A program made the position numbers and the translations under genes. Positions 15,961-23,864 of a DNA stretch of 31,867 nucleotides are shown here, in pieces (position 1 is the first letter of the stretch; every line of letters begins with the position of its first letter). The stretch is from DASPJQ01 sp035299065 (GTDB lineage Bacteria > Bacteroidota > Bacteroidia > Flavobacteriales_D > UBA2798), in contig DATGXI010000004.1 of the NCBI GenBank assembly GCA_035299065.1, forward strand, positions 1-31,867, in the 5' to 3' direction. The notes beneath the pieces were generated by a model. The model did not search any database. It saw nothing but the letters and a program-made list of their open reading frames with translations, and was not told the origin of the DNA.

Positions 15961-17445
15961 TTATATGTCTGATAATTTTCCTTGTATTTCTTTCTGTAAA
16001 CTGGCCATACTGCCTTTCTCCATGTTCACTATAATATTCTTTTCCTTACCAGGCTGAATCATTCGTGTAAACTTTTTAATCTCATCTCCTTTTCCTGTTT
16101 GCGCAAACACCACAAGCATGGCGCTTTCATCTGCAGCTATATTGTCAAATTTTGCACTGTTTCCATCAGTACAAAAATAACCGGGCAATACCGACTTACG
16201 TTTTGGATATACAAGCATAGCTGTTGTTTTCATGTCAACCTCACCGGTAACAACAACATTGGCCAGTTTTTCAACTTCGTAAAACGCATCGCAGTTGATC
16301 CAACCCATATCGTTTAGTTCAAGGTCATAAATATTTTGCATACGTGTTTCATACGCTTCATATTGTTCCTTTTCTTCCGTTGTCAACTCCAGATCTTCTA
16401 CAGCCATTTTTTTATTGTAGGCTCTTTTTGATTTTCCGCGATAGCCGCGTGTATTGTTATTTGTTAAATTGGTTGTGGCGGCAGTTACGGCATTGATGTT
16501 ATCAATATCCGCATCATTAATTTCTACCGGTGCCTGGCTGGTACCCCGGGTTCCACCAGTGCTAACCATACCGCTACCCGCTATTACTTTATCATCCGTT
16601 TGTAATTTCCAATCCAGCATCCCATTTTTCATATCTCCGGTAAACACCTGCATATTTTTTACAGGTGAATCGTTTGGTACTTTTATATGATATTTTTTGC
16701 CTGACTTGATATAAAGCGGTTCACCACCACTGGTTGCCGAAATATTCCACATACCACCACTTTCAAGATTTTTTCCGTGGCAGGTAGTTGTCATCATGTG
16801 CATGATCATGGCATCAACACGCGTGTATTCCGAAACAGCAATATTAACCGGCTTTACCGGAGCCTTTCCATTGGCCAGCACAAGGTCACCTGCTGCTATT
16901 TCAAGTTTTGTACCTGATTTTAACGTAAGATCTACAGGATCTTTGGCATCAATTGTGAATTGTTGTACTTCAGCCGGCTTAACCGATTTAAAATCGATTG
17001 CAGCAGTTGTGCTGGCCACTTTTTCTTTTGGGGCAAACACAATGGCCGTACGTGAGTTTAACATGTAATTGCGATTTGAACTCAATGAAAGATCGCTTGT
17101 GCGAATTTTATTGGGCATGTTACCCGGAATGATCTCGGCAAAATATTCATTGGCCGGAATTTTTTTATTGCGGCAAAGGTTTATAATTGCCTCGGCCCTT
17201 TTGTATGTTAGTGCCGATTTCTCAGCTTCATTTAAATTTTCTTCATCAGCATTCAACAACGTCAGGTACACATTGTCGCCAGCTTCAAGGTGGGTGTAAA
17301 TGCTATCCACTGCTTTTTTCTGCGTTTCAGTTAATGCAACCGCACCTGTGTTAAAACTAAAATGCGAAGGCTTGTAGGTTGGAAGCCCGGCCACCGCCAG
17401 GGTTGTACTGCAAATGCCTGCGAAAAGTAAAACTGTGTTCTTCAT
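15961..17445 (-). CDS. Secreted protein, tandem paralog B
   Basis: A 494-residue paralog of the 14375-15850 protein, with the same order of parts: signal peptide (ending in TTLAVA), OmpA-like segment (LTYKRAEAIINLCRNKKIPANEYFAEI), middle beta domain (VDLTLKSGTKLEIAAGDL and ESGGMWNISATSGGEP), a variable linker, and the conserved tail (YDLELNDMGWINCDAF, KTTAMLVYPKRKSVLPGYFC, GSMASLQKEIQGKLSDI). The linker here is Lys/Arg/Glu-rich (RGYRGKSKRAYNKKM) rather than Asn-rich. Head-to-tail placement with a 110-base gap fits local duplication followed by divergence. A periplasmic, wall- or membrane-associated role is likely from the OmpA-like part, but nothing more can be said. Confidence 0.75.
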   Translation of the reverse strand: MKNTVLLFAGICSTTLAVAGLPTYKPSHFSFNTGAVALTETQKKAVDSIYTHLEAGDNVYLTLLNADEENLNEAEKSALTYKRAEAIINLCRNKKIPANEYFAEIIPGNMPNKIRTSDLSLSSNRNYMLNSRTAIVFAPKEKVASTTAAIDFKSVKPAEVQQFTIDAKDPVDLTLKSGTKLEIAAGDLVLANGKAPVKPVNIAVSEYTRVDAMIMHMMTTTCHGKNLESGGMWNISATSGGEPLYIKSGKKYHIKVPNDSPVKNMQVFTGDMKNGMLDWKLQTDDKVIAGSGMVSTGGTRGTSQAPVEINDADIDNINAVTAATTNLTNNNTRGYRGKSKRAYNKKMAVEDLELTTEEKEQYEAYETRMQNIYDLELNDMGWINCDAFYEVEKLANVVVTGEVDMKTTAMLVYPKRKSVLPGYFCTDGNSAKFDNIAADESAMLVVFAQTGKGDEIKKFTRMIQPGKEKNIIVNMEKGSMASLQKEIQGKLSDI

Positions 17446-17810
17446 AGTTGCTGTTTTTGGTTATTCAGTACTAGTGATACACACGGGATTTATAAACGTT
17501 CATGCGGGTTCAGCATGTGATTATGTTAAAATCCATATTTACTGCGTAAAGCGGTAAAAACAGCCTTATTTTGAAGGAAATACAGCCACAAAGAATTTTG
17601 GTTTTAACAGTTTTTTGGGGAATTTTAACAAGGTCAAAAACGATATGGGAACCCTGGTTTAGTGCACTTTTTTGATTTAACGGTTTTTAGATTTATACCC
17701 ACCTTCATGTTCCATTAAACTTTTTACGATCTTATGCTTAACAAGCCTTAACATTATAAAACAAATAAACCACTACCAAAAGGGTATTTTAAATCGTCAC
17801 ACCAATAACT
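17446..17810. other. Divergent intergenic region
   Basis: It separates paralog B (minus) from the type B cargo gene (plus) and should hold both promoters. No perfect TAnnTTTG was found; ATTCTTTG on the minus strand near 17600 and TAGATTTA on the plus strand near 17690 are one-off matches. A short CATGC/GCATG hairpin lies at 17501-17517. No ORF of note. Confidence 0.5.
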
Positions 17811-19463
17811 ATGAAAACCTTTTTTACTTCATTTCTTATTTTTGTTGCCTTTCATTTATGCGTAGCTCAAAAAGAAGCAAATTACTGGCACTTTGGATCA
17901 AAAGCATGTGTAAGTTTCAAAACAGGCTTGCCTTATGGAACTGCCGGAAGCGCCATGATTGCCATAGGAGGCTCATCGTCCATTAGCGATAAAAATGGGA
18001 ATCTGCTTTTTTATACTGACGGATCAACCATTTGGAATAAACTGAATACAATTGTTCCCGGTGGCAATATATTTGATACAACTGTACTAAATGGGCAGCC
18101 CGCTTTGTTTATTCCGCAACCAGGCAACGATAGTATATATTACTTATTCAGCAATACCATTAATACACCAACACTTGTACCAGGAATTTGGTTTACAATT
18201 ATAAATAAAAACCTGGATGGAGGCAATGGCGCAGTTATAAGCGGGCCTACTTACCTGGGCACAGATACCTGTTCGGGAATAACAGCAACCCTTCATGCAA
18301 ATGGCACTGACGTTTGGGTAACAACTTCAAATTTAAAAATTCAAAACTATTATTCATATTTACTTACTGCAGGTGGACTGAGCACAACACCGGTAATAAA
18401 CCATGTAGGTCCCACCATTGCCGGTCTTACATATGCACAATTAAAAGCTTCGCCATTGGGGAATAAACTTGTTGCCATTCCGGGAAATTTCGCCATTGTT
18501 TTTGATTTTAACAGGAATACTGCTAACATGGGCAATCATCTTGTGCTTGTGGGCATGCCCTCAAATGCCCCATCGGGGTTTGAGTTCTCGCCTGATGAAT
18601 CAAAAATTTACTTTACATCCTATAACCCATGTGGTCTTTACCAATACGACCTGAGCTCGGGAGATGAGAATACAATTAATCAAACGTTTAATTATTTTGA
18701 AACCGAACTTTATACTACCAAGGGCAAAAAAGATGGTCTTGAAGGAATGCTACTTGGCCCTGACGGACGCATTTATATAGGTCGTTATAACCATGGGTAC
18801 CTTTCCATTATCAATAATCCAAACGCAAAAGGAGCTATTTGCAATTATCAGCCTGACGGGGTCGAGCTCAAATTTGGGCCGTGCCGTTACCATTTACCTA
18901 ACATCTTTCATAAATTTATTCAACCTGCTTTTACATGGGTTTATTCCTGCTCATGGCAACCAACCTATTTTACCGTTCAAAATACAAACGGATTAATTGC
19001 CGCCAGCTGGGATTTTGGCGATCCGGCATCCGGAAGTTTAAATACTTCAACACAAACAAATGCTTCGCACATTTTTACCGAACCAGGAACATATCCCGTA
19101 ACACTAATTGCCAACTATGGAACACATGTTGACACAACAAAAGAATTTGTTTCACTTTATTATACCGACTCATTGTGCAACGAAGAAGGACAGGAATTTG
19201 TCCCACTGGCCTTTTCTCCCAATGACGATGGCAATAACGATATTTTATTTGTAAGAGGCGATAATATTGCGAGCATGCACTTTGTTGTATATGACCGCTG
19301 GGGAAATGTCATGTTTGAAACCGCTGATCAATCCATTGGATGGAACGGCTTTTTCAAAAACAATTTAGTGAACCCGGGAACGTATGCATGGAAACTTGAG
19401 TTTGTATTAAAAGGAGAAGCAGAAAGAAAAATAAAAAGCGGAAAAATAATTCTTGTGAAATAA
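17811..19463 (+). CDS. PKD-domain protein with T9SS type B (CHU_C) sorting domain
   Basis: A 550-residue exported surface protein. Signal peptide MKTFFTSFLIFVAFHLCVAQ; then a propeller-like N-terminal part (ANYWHFGSKACVSFKTGLP, NGNLLFYTDGSTIWNK, FEFSPDESKIYFTS, EGMLLGPDGRIYIGR); a PKD domain at about 385-445 (ASWDFGDPASGS...HIFTEPGTYPVTLIA); and a C-terminal CHU_C/gliding-motility type B sorting domain (FVPLAFSPNDDGNNDILFV, VYDRWGNVMFET, PGTYAWKLEF). Type B cargo is delivered by the T9SS and usually needs a PorP/SprF-type partner, which follows 6 bases downstream. Homologs of this layout are common in Bacteroidota adhesins. The binding target is unknown. Confidence 0.9.
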   Translation: MKTFFTSFLIFVAFHLCVAQKEANYWHFGSKACVSFKTGLPYGTAGSAMIAIGGSSSISDKNGNLLFYTDGSTIWNKLNTIVPGGNIFDTTVLNGQPALFIPQPGNDSIYYLFSNTINTPTLVPGIWFTIINKNLDGGNGAVISGPTYLGTDTCSGITATLHANGTDVWVTTSNLKIQNYYSYLLTAGGLSTTPVINHVGPTIAGLTYAQLKASPLGNKLVAIPGNFAIVFDFNRNTANMGNHLVLVGMPSNAPSGFEFSPDESKIYFTSYNPCGLYQYDLSSGDENTINQTFNYFETELYTTKGKKDGLEGMLLGPDGRIYIGRYNHGYLSIINNPNAKGAICNYQPDGVELKFGPCRYHLPNIFHKFIQPAFTWVYSCSWQPTYFTVQNTNGLIAASWDFGDPASGSLNTSTQTNASHIFTEPGTYPVTLIANYGTHVDTTKEFVSLYYTDSLCNEEGQEFVPLAFSPNDDGNNDILFVRGDNIASMHFVVYDRWGNVMFETADQSIGWNGFFKNNLVNPGTYAWKLEFVLKGEAERKIKSGKIILVK

Positions 19464-19469
19464 CAGTTT

Positions 19470-20489
19470 ATGAAAAACAGCCTACTATATCTTTTGGCAG
19501 GAATACTGATTGCGGGTACACTGCCGGCACAAGACTTACATTTTTCAATGTATCAAAATACTCCGCTGTATTACAACCCTTCGTCAGCGGGCGCATTTCC
19601 CGGTGAGCACCGCGCAACCATTAATCATAAAAACCAATGGAAAGCCATTGATGTAAATTACCAGCACAATTATCTTTCGTATGAAAAAAACTTATTCATG
19701 AAACAAAACGGCAACCACCTTGGAGTGGGTGTTATGGTGCTGAATGACCGATCAGGAACAGGTTTATTGAACCAAAATTATGCCGCGCTTTCAACAGCAT
19801 ACCATATAAATGTTGCCGAAAATAATTTTCTTTCAGCCGGCATCCAGGTGGGATTTGGCCAGCGAAGCCTCAACTATTCAAACCTGAGCTGGGATAACCA
19901 GTTTAGTGATAATTTTTTCAATACGGCTTTACCCTCTGGCGAAAATGTAAACACAACCAAAAGTTTTGCCGATGTTGGAGCAGGTGTTCAGTGGAATGCT
20001 TTACTTGCCGAAAAATACAATGTCAATGTTGGAATAGCCGGGTTTCACCTAAATTCTCCTGGTGTTTCATTTATGAACGATGCGCGTGAAAAATTATTAC
20101 CAAAATATGTTTTCCATTCACAGGCACTTATTCCATTACCCTTAAGCAATACAAGTATAAAACCCTCAATCATGTATTCCATGCAAGGTGGCCATAAAGA
20201 ATTTATTGCAGGAACATTTATCCGCTATGAATTAAGAGAGGCATCAAAATACACAGGGTTTATAAAAGGTACTGCCGTATACATTGGCACGCATTACAGG
20301 TATAAAGATGCGCTCGTGTTTTCAGCCGGGGTTGAAATGGGACCTTTTCAGTTTGGTGTAAGTTATGATGTAAACACTTCAGGATTTAAAAATGCTACAA
20401 AAGGCCGTGGAGGATTTGAGTTTAACCTCAAATTTACAAACCCAAATCCATTTTTAAAACCAAAAACAAATCTAAGCGCTTTCTTCTGA
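19470..20489 (+). CDS. PorP/SprF family type IX secretion membrane protein
   Basis: A 339-residue outer-membrane beta-barrel protein of the PorP/SprF family. The signal peptide (MKNSLLYLLAGILIAGTLPAQ) leads directly into the family's hallmark DLHFSMYQNTPLYYNPSSAGAF and the HRATINHKNQWKAI strand. Further strands such as FLSAGIQVGFGQRSLNYSNLSW and FIAGTFIRYELRE alternate polar and apolar residues as expected for a barrel. SprF acts with type B cargo such as SprB in gliding bacteria; the location right after a type B cargo gene suggests a dedicated partner that helps export or anchor it. Its 3' end overlaps the convergent transporter gene by 18 bases. Confidence 0.92.
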   Translation: MKNSLLYLLAGILIAGTLPAQDLHFSMYQNTPLYYNPSSAGAFPGEHRATINHKNQWKAIDVNYQHNYLSYEKNLFMKQNGNHLGVGVMVLNDRSGTGLLNQNYAALSTAYHINVAENNFLSAGIQVGFGQRSLNYSNLSWDNQFSDNFFNTALPSGENVNTTKSFADVGAGVQWNALLAEKYNVNVGIAGFHLNSPGVSFMNDAREKLLPKYVFHSQALIPLPLSNTSIKPSIMYSMQGGHKEFIAGTFIRYELREASKYTGFIKGTAVYIGTHYRYKDALVFSAGVEMGPFQFGVSYDVNTSGFKNATKGRGGFEFNLKFTNPNPFLKPKTNLSAFF

Positions 20490-21926
20490 TGCAGCCGGCC
20501 TGTTTTTAATTAAAACAGCCCCAACAATTACGGTGACTCCGGCAACAATAATGGGATACCACAATCCTGCAAACATATTTTCAGTTTTAAGCACAAGACT
20601 TTCCGCAATAAGCGGTGTTAGTCCGCCAAACACACCATTGCCTATGTGATACGGCAAAGACATGGATGTATACCGTATTTTTGCCGGGAACAATTCAACC
20701 AAAAAAGCTGCAATGGGTCCATAGGCCATGGTCACAAAAACAAGTTGAATAAACACAAGCAATCCCAACACAAACAGGTTTGACATACCCAATGTAATTT
20801 TAGTTGCTGGCTTTTCGGCATTCAGTGTTTCGGTTGCTGTTGTGCCATTAGCAAATGCAAATGTACGACTGGTGACTACGCCTGCTTCATTTTTTTCATA
20901 GCTCATTTTTGGTGTTTCCCAGTTTTGCATCTCTTTGTAGTCAGCCTGCGCAGCCATTCCTACATAAATGGGATAATAGGTAAGCGCAGCAAGTCCAATT
21001 CCTGTAAGCATGATCCATTTTCGTCCCCATTTATCACTAAGCCTGGCAAACACAATAAACAATGGCGTTCCAATAAGCAAAACAACCAGCAACATTTTTT
21101 GTACCTGGGCCGGCTCAACGTGCATGGCGTTGGTACAAAAATTCATGGCATAAAACTGTCCCGTATACCAAACAACTCCCTGCCCTGCTGTTGCACCAAA
21201 TAACGCAATCAATACCCATTTTAAATTTGACCACTGGCCAAAACTTTCTCTGAGCGGATTTTTAGAAATCTTTTGTTCTTTTTTTAATTGCACAAACTCA
21301 GGCGACTCATCCATACGTTTGCGAATCACGTATGAAAACAAAACCAAAATGGACGAAAGTAGAAATGGAATACGCCATCCCCATTCAGCAAATGTTTCTT
21401 CGCCCATTAACGTGCGGCACAATAAAATTACGCCAATGGAAATAAAAAGCCCAAGTGTGGCAGTTGTTTGAATAAAACTGGTATAAAATCCGCGTTTCCC
21501 TTCGGGTGAATGTTCGGCTACATAAGTTGCTGCTCCACCATATTCACCACCCAATGCAAGGCCCTGCAAAGCACGCAACACAAAAACAATTACAGGTGCT
21601 GCCACGCCAATGGTTCCATAACCCGGAATTAATCCAATGGCACAGGTTGATCCACCCATGATTAATAAGGTAAGCAAAAATGTATGCTTTCTGCCAACAA
21701 GATCGCCCAAACGTCCAAACACAATGGCACCAAATGGCCGAATCACAAACCCCACACCAAAAGCTGCAAGCGTAGCCAATAATGCAGCCGTTGGATTATC
21801 CTTCGGGAAAAATTGTGTTGAAATGATGGTGGCAAGGCTACCGAAAATGTAAAAATCATACCATTCAATAACCGTACCGGCCGAGGAGGCGAAAATGACG
21901 CGTTTAAGATTGTTTTTTGATTCCAT
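20472..21926 (-). CDS. MFS transporter, metabolite:H+ symporter (MHS) family
   Basis: A 484-residue inner-membrane transporter. The ATG at 21926 (MESKNNLKRVIFASSAGTVIEWYDFYIFG) is chosen because the family begins this way; a longer frame adds 16 residues. Hallmarks are FGRLGDLVGRK between helices 2 and 3, RALQGLALGGEYGGAATYVAEH, and ARLSDKWGRK in the second half. The nearest known relatives transport osmolytes, shikimate, dicarboxylates or similar compounds with protons; the substrate is not identifiable. A hydrophilic insert of about 55 residues (about 325-380) separates two helices in the second half and is absent from ProP-type members. It ends within the PorP gene, convergent, with no terminator between. 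Confidence 0.9.
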   Translation of the reverse strand: MESKNNLKRVIFASSAGTVIEWYDFYIFGSLATIISTQFFPKDNPTAALLATLAAFGVGFVIRPFGAIVFGRLGDLVGRKHTFLLTLLIMGGSTCAIGLIPGYGTIGVAAPVIVFVLRALQGLALGGEYGGAATYVAEHSPEGKRGFYTSFIQTTATLGLFISIGVILLCRTLMGEETFAEWGWRIPFLLSSILVLFSYVIRKRMDESPEFVQLKKEQKISKNPLRESFGQWSNLKWVLIALFGATAGQGVVWYTGQFYAMNFCTNAMHVEPAQVQKMLLVVLLIGTPLFIVFARLSDKWGRKWIMLTGIGLAALTYYPIYVGMAAQADYKEMQNWETPKMSYEKNEAGVVTSRTFAFANGTTATETLNAEKPATKITLGMSNLFVLGLLVFIQLVFVTMAYGPIAAFLVELFPAKIRYTSMSLPYHIGNGVFGGLTPLIAESLVLKTENMFAGLWYPIIVAGVTVIVGAVLIKNRPAASEESA

Positions 21927-22004
21927 GGTTAGTATGAAGGTAAAAAATAAACGAATTAACCGAACCTTATCCACGTCTTTTTACGTTACATTCATACAAG
22001 CCTT

Positions 22005-22559
22005 ATGAAAAAAATACAAATTCCCCTCCTTTTCACCGCTTTACTTGTATTAACTGCCTTGCAATTGCATAACCAGGGGCGATTGTGGACTGCTGAATCA
22101 GGTCATATTTATTTTTGGGTGGGCAATGCATACGGGCCTGACAATTCACAACATATTTTTGATCCGTACAGCTTCTCACACATGCTGCACGGAGTGTTGT
22201 TTTTCTTTTTGCTTCGAAAAATTTTTAAAAAGGCGCATTTTGGCTGGATATTATTTGGCTCGGCATTTTTAGAAGCTGGTTGGGAATTGCTGGAAAATTC
22301 TCCGTTAATTATTAATCGTTACCGTGAAGGAACAGCTGCCCTGGGTTATGCTGGCGATACGGTTTTAAATTCCATGGCCGATATTTTAAGTTGTTGCATT
22401 GGTACATTCATTGCATTTAAAATTGGCGGAAAATTATCCATTGCTTTATTTTTTGCGACCGAAATTATAATGGTATTGTGGATACGCGATTGCCTAACGC
22501 TGAATGTACTTATGTTGATTTACCCGGTTGATGCAATTAAGGTTTGGCAAATGCACTAG
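22005..22559 (+). CDS. DUF2585 (UPF0314) family membrane protein
   Basis: A 184-residue integral membrane protein with about five hydrophobic segments. The family signature is clear: NSQHIFDPYSFSHMLHGVLFFF (residues about 44-65), then LEAGWELLENSPLIINRYREGTAALGYAGDTVLNSMAD. Histidines in the DPYSFSHMLHG segment and the ENSP.INRYR stretch are conserved and could bind metal or substrate. The function is unknown. The family is best known from alphaproteobacteria, so possession here may reflect transfer. It starts 78 bases from the divergent transporter. Confidence 0.85.
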   Translation: MKKIQIPLLFTALLVLTALQLHNQGRLWTAESGHIYFWVGNAYGPDNSQHIFDPYSFSHMLHGVLFFFLLRKIFKKAHFGWILFGSAFLEAGWELLENSPLIINRYREGTAALGYAGDTVLNSMADILSCCIGTFIAFKIGGKLSIALFFATEIIMVLWIRDCLTLNVLMLIYPVDAIKVWQMH

Positions 22560-22619
22560 CATTTCAAATCAGAAACACGAAAACTGAAATCAGAATAGTA
22601 AAAATACGCAGTTCAATAA

Positions 22620-22769
22620 TTTCCGGACTTGCTTTCCAGTTTCTTCTTTAACGACTTGACACATAGCTATACAGCCAGTGTGGAAAACAAAATTTTAACA
22701 GAACAAACCTTCACCGAATTTAAACGTATAGACTTTACCCTGGTTGAATGGGCGTATCGGAAGTATTAA
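22620..22769 (+). pseudogene. Possible remnant of a coding sequence
   Basis: One frame stays open from after a stop near 22619 to TAA at 22769 and reads like real protein toward the end (SVENKILTEQTFTEFKRID then FTLVEWAYRKY). There is no ATG; GTG at 22680 would give 29 residues. It may be the 3' tail of a lost gene or chance. No family is recognised. Confidence 0.25.
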
Positions 22770-22789
22770 ACCTACTAAAACGTTATTTC

Positions 22790-23152
22790 ATGAAAACAGC
22801 ACTGATCTTTTTAAGTCTGCTGCTCGGTGGAACCGGGAGCACTCATTATTTGCACCCTGCTACAGGGAAGTATACGGTTAAGTCTTCAACCGCAAGCGCT
22901 GTGCTTCCCAGCGGCATGGCCCAGGTAAAATTCGAGTTCAGGTTTAACGCTGGATGCGAAACCAATAACGTTACATTAAGCGTTGATGGGTCAACTGTTT
23001 CAAAAACCGCAAATGCTAAAAATCCACGCATGAACACCATGGTGAAAAAAGGCAAACATGTGTTTAAATTGAGTACAGCCTGTGACACGGTAATAATTCA
23101 AGGCCTGGACATGAAGGAAAAAACAAGTACGTCAATAGACGTTGAGTTTTAA
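22790..23152 (+). CDS. Small secreted protein of unknown function
   Basis: A 120-residue protein starting at the ATG at 22790 (MKTALIFLSLLLGGTGSTHYL); a longer frame from 22748 adds 14 residues ahead of the signal peptide and is less likely. The rest is beta-rich (QVKFEFRFNAGCETNNVTLSVDG, KKGKHVFKLSTACDTVIIQGLD) with two cysteines that could form a disulfide, suggesting a small periplasmic or secreted beta-sandwich. No family was recognised and there is no sorting domain. Confidence 0.6.
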   Translation: MKTALIFLSLLLGGTGSTHYLHPATGKYTVKSSTASAVLPSGMAQVKFEFRFNAGCETNNVTLSVDGSTVSKTANAKNPRMNTMVKKGKHVFKLSTACDTVIIQGLDMKEKTSTSIDVEF

Positions 23153-23176
23153 TGTGCGAAGTATTCTTCCTTTTTC

Positions 23177-23195
23177 CTGAATATTTTTTATTCAG
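23177..23195. terminator. AT-rich hairpin between convergent genes
   Basis: CTGAATA (23177-23183) and TATTCAG (23189-23195) pair perfectly across TTTTT. It lies between genes ending at 23152 (+) and 23208 (-). Pairing is weak and the following T-rich tract on plus is interrupted, so this is only a candidate. Confidence 0.35.
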
Positions 23196-23207
23196 ATTTC
23201 CGGTTGT

Positions 23208-23843
23208 TTACTTTTTCTTTAATGACTTAAAATATTCACAAACCCCATTCATCACGCAATTTTTGTGATCGGGGTTGGTTGGACGACAGGTTTCCCTTCC
23301 TAAAAACGATATGGCCATGCCCGCTTCACCCCAATCCTTTTGAGGCATAACATCCATAATTTGCTTTTCAATTTTCTTGGGATCGGTTCCGGTTGCGATG
23401 CCAATACGCGGTGCTACACGAATCACATGCAAATCGCAAATAACACCTTCGGCTTTTACACCAGCACCACGCATAATTACGTTTGCCGACTTGCGGCCAA
23501 TGCCTGGCAAAGCTGTAAGCTCGTCCATGGTTGTTGGAATGGCTTTATCGGTTTTAATTGTATTTGCCATTTCAAGCAACCATTTTGTTTTGTTGCCAAA
23601 GTTGCGCACCTTGCTAATAAACGGGTACAATGCTTCGGCATCAGCTTTAGCCAGGGATTTCATATCCGGAAATGCCTTGAACAATTCAGGCGCAATTTTA
23701 TTGATGTTTTTGTCGCTGTCCTGCGCGCTCAATACCACCATTACCACCAATTGGTAAAGATTTTTGTATTCAAGCGGGTGCGGTTTTCCTTTATACTTTT
23801 TAAGGAGGGGCTTCATTGCATCGGCCCAGTCAGTTTTACTCAT
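23208..23843 (-). CDS. Endonuclease III-like DNA glycosylase
   Basis: A 211-residue member of the HhH-GPD superfamily, closest in layout to endonuclease III, which removes oxidised pyrimidines and nicks the abasic site. The helix-hairpin-helix LPGIGRKSANVIM carries the catalytic lysine (Lys118, equivalent to E. coli Lys120), and CDLHVIRV holds the catalytic aspartate (Asp137, equivalent to Asp138). LSAQDSDKNINK matches the N-terminal substrate helix. The C-terminal cluster is atypical: cysteines at 186, 196 and 202 match E. coli 187, 197 and 203, but position 193 is His instead of Cys (RPTNPDHKNC). The cluster may be retained with a His ligand or lost. The gene follows the KAP NTPase by 21 bases on the same strand and is probably co-transcribed. 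Confidence 0.88.
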   Translation of the reverse strand: MSKTDWADAMKPLLKKYKGKPHPLEYKNLYQLVVMVVLSAQDSDKNINKIAPELFKAFPDMKSLAKADAEALYPFISKVRNFGNKTKWLLEMANTIKTDKAIPTTMDELTALPGIGRKSANVIMRGAGVKAEGVICDLHVIRVAPRIGIATGTDPKKIEKQIMDVMPQKDWGEAGMAISFLGRETCRPTNPDHKNCVMNGVCEYFKSLKKK

Positions 23844-23864
23844 ATCTTTAGGTTAAAATTATTA

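Noticed and set aside
17501..17517. CATGC/GCATG hairpin as terminator or operator
   Set aside because: Only 5 base pairs, no T-run, and it lies between divergent genes where no terminator is needed.
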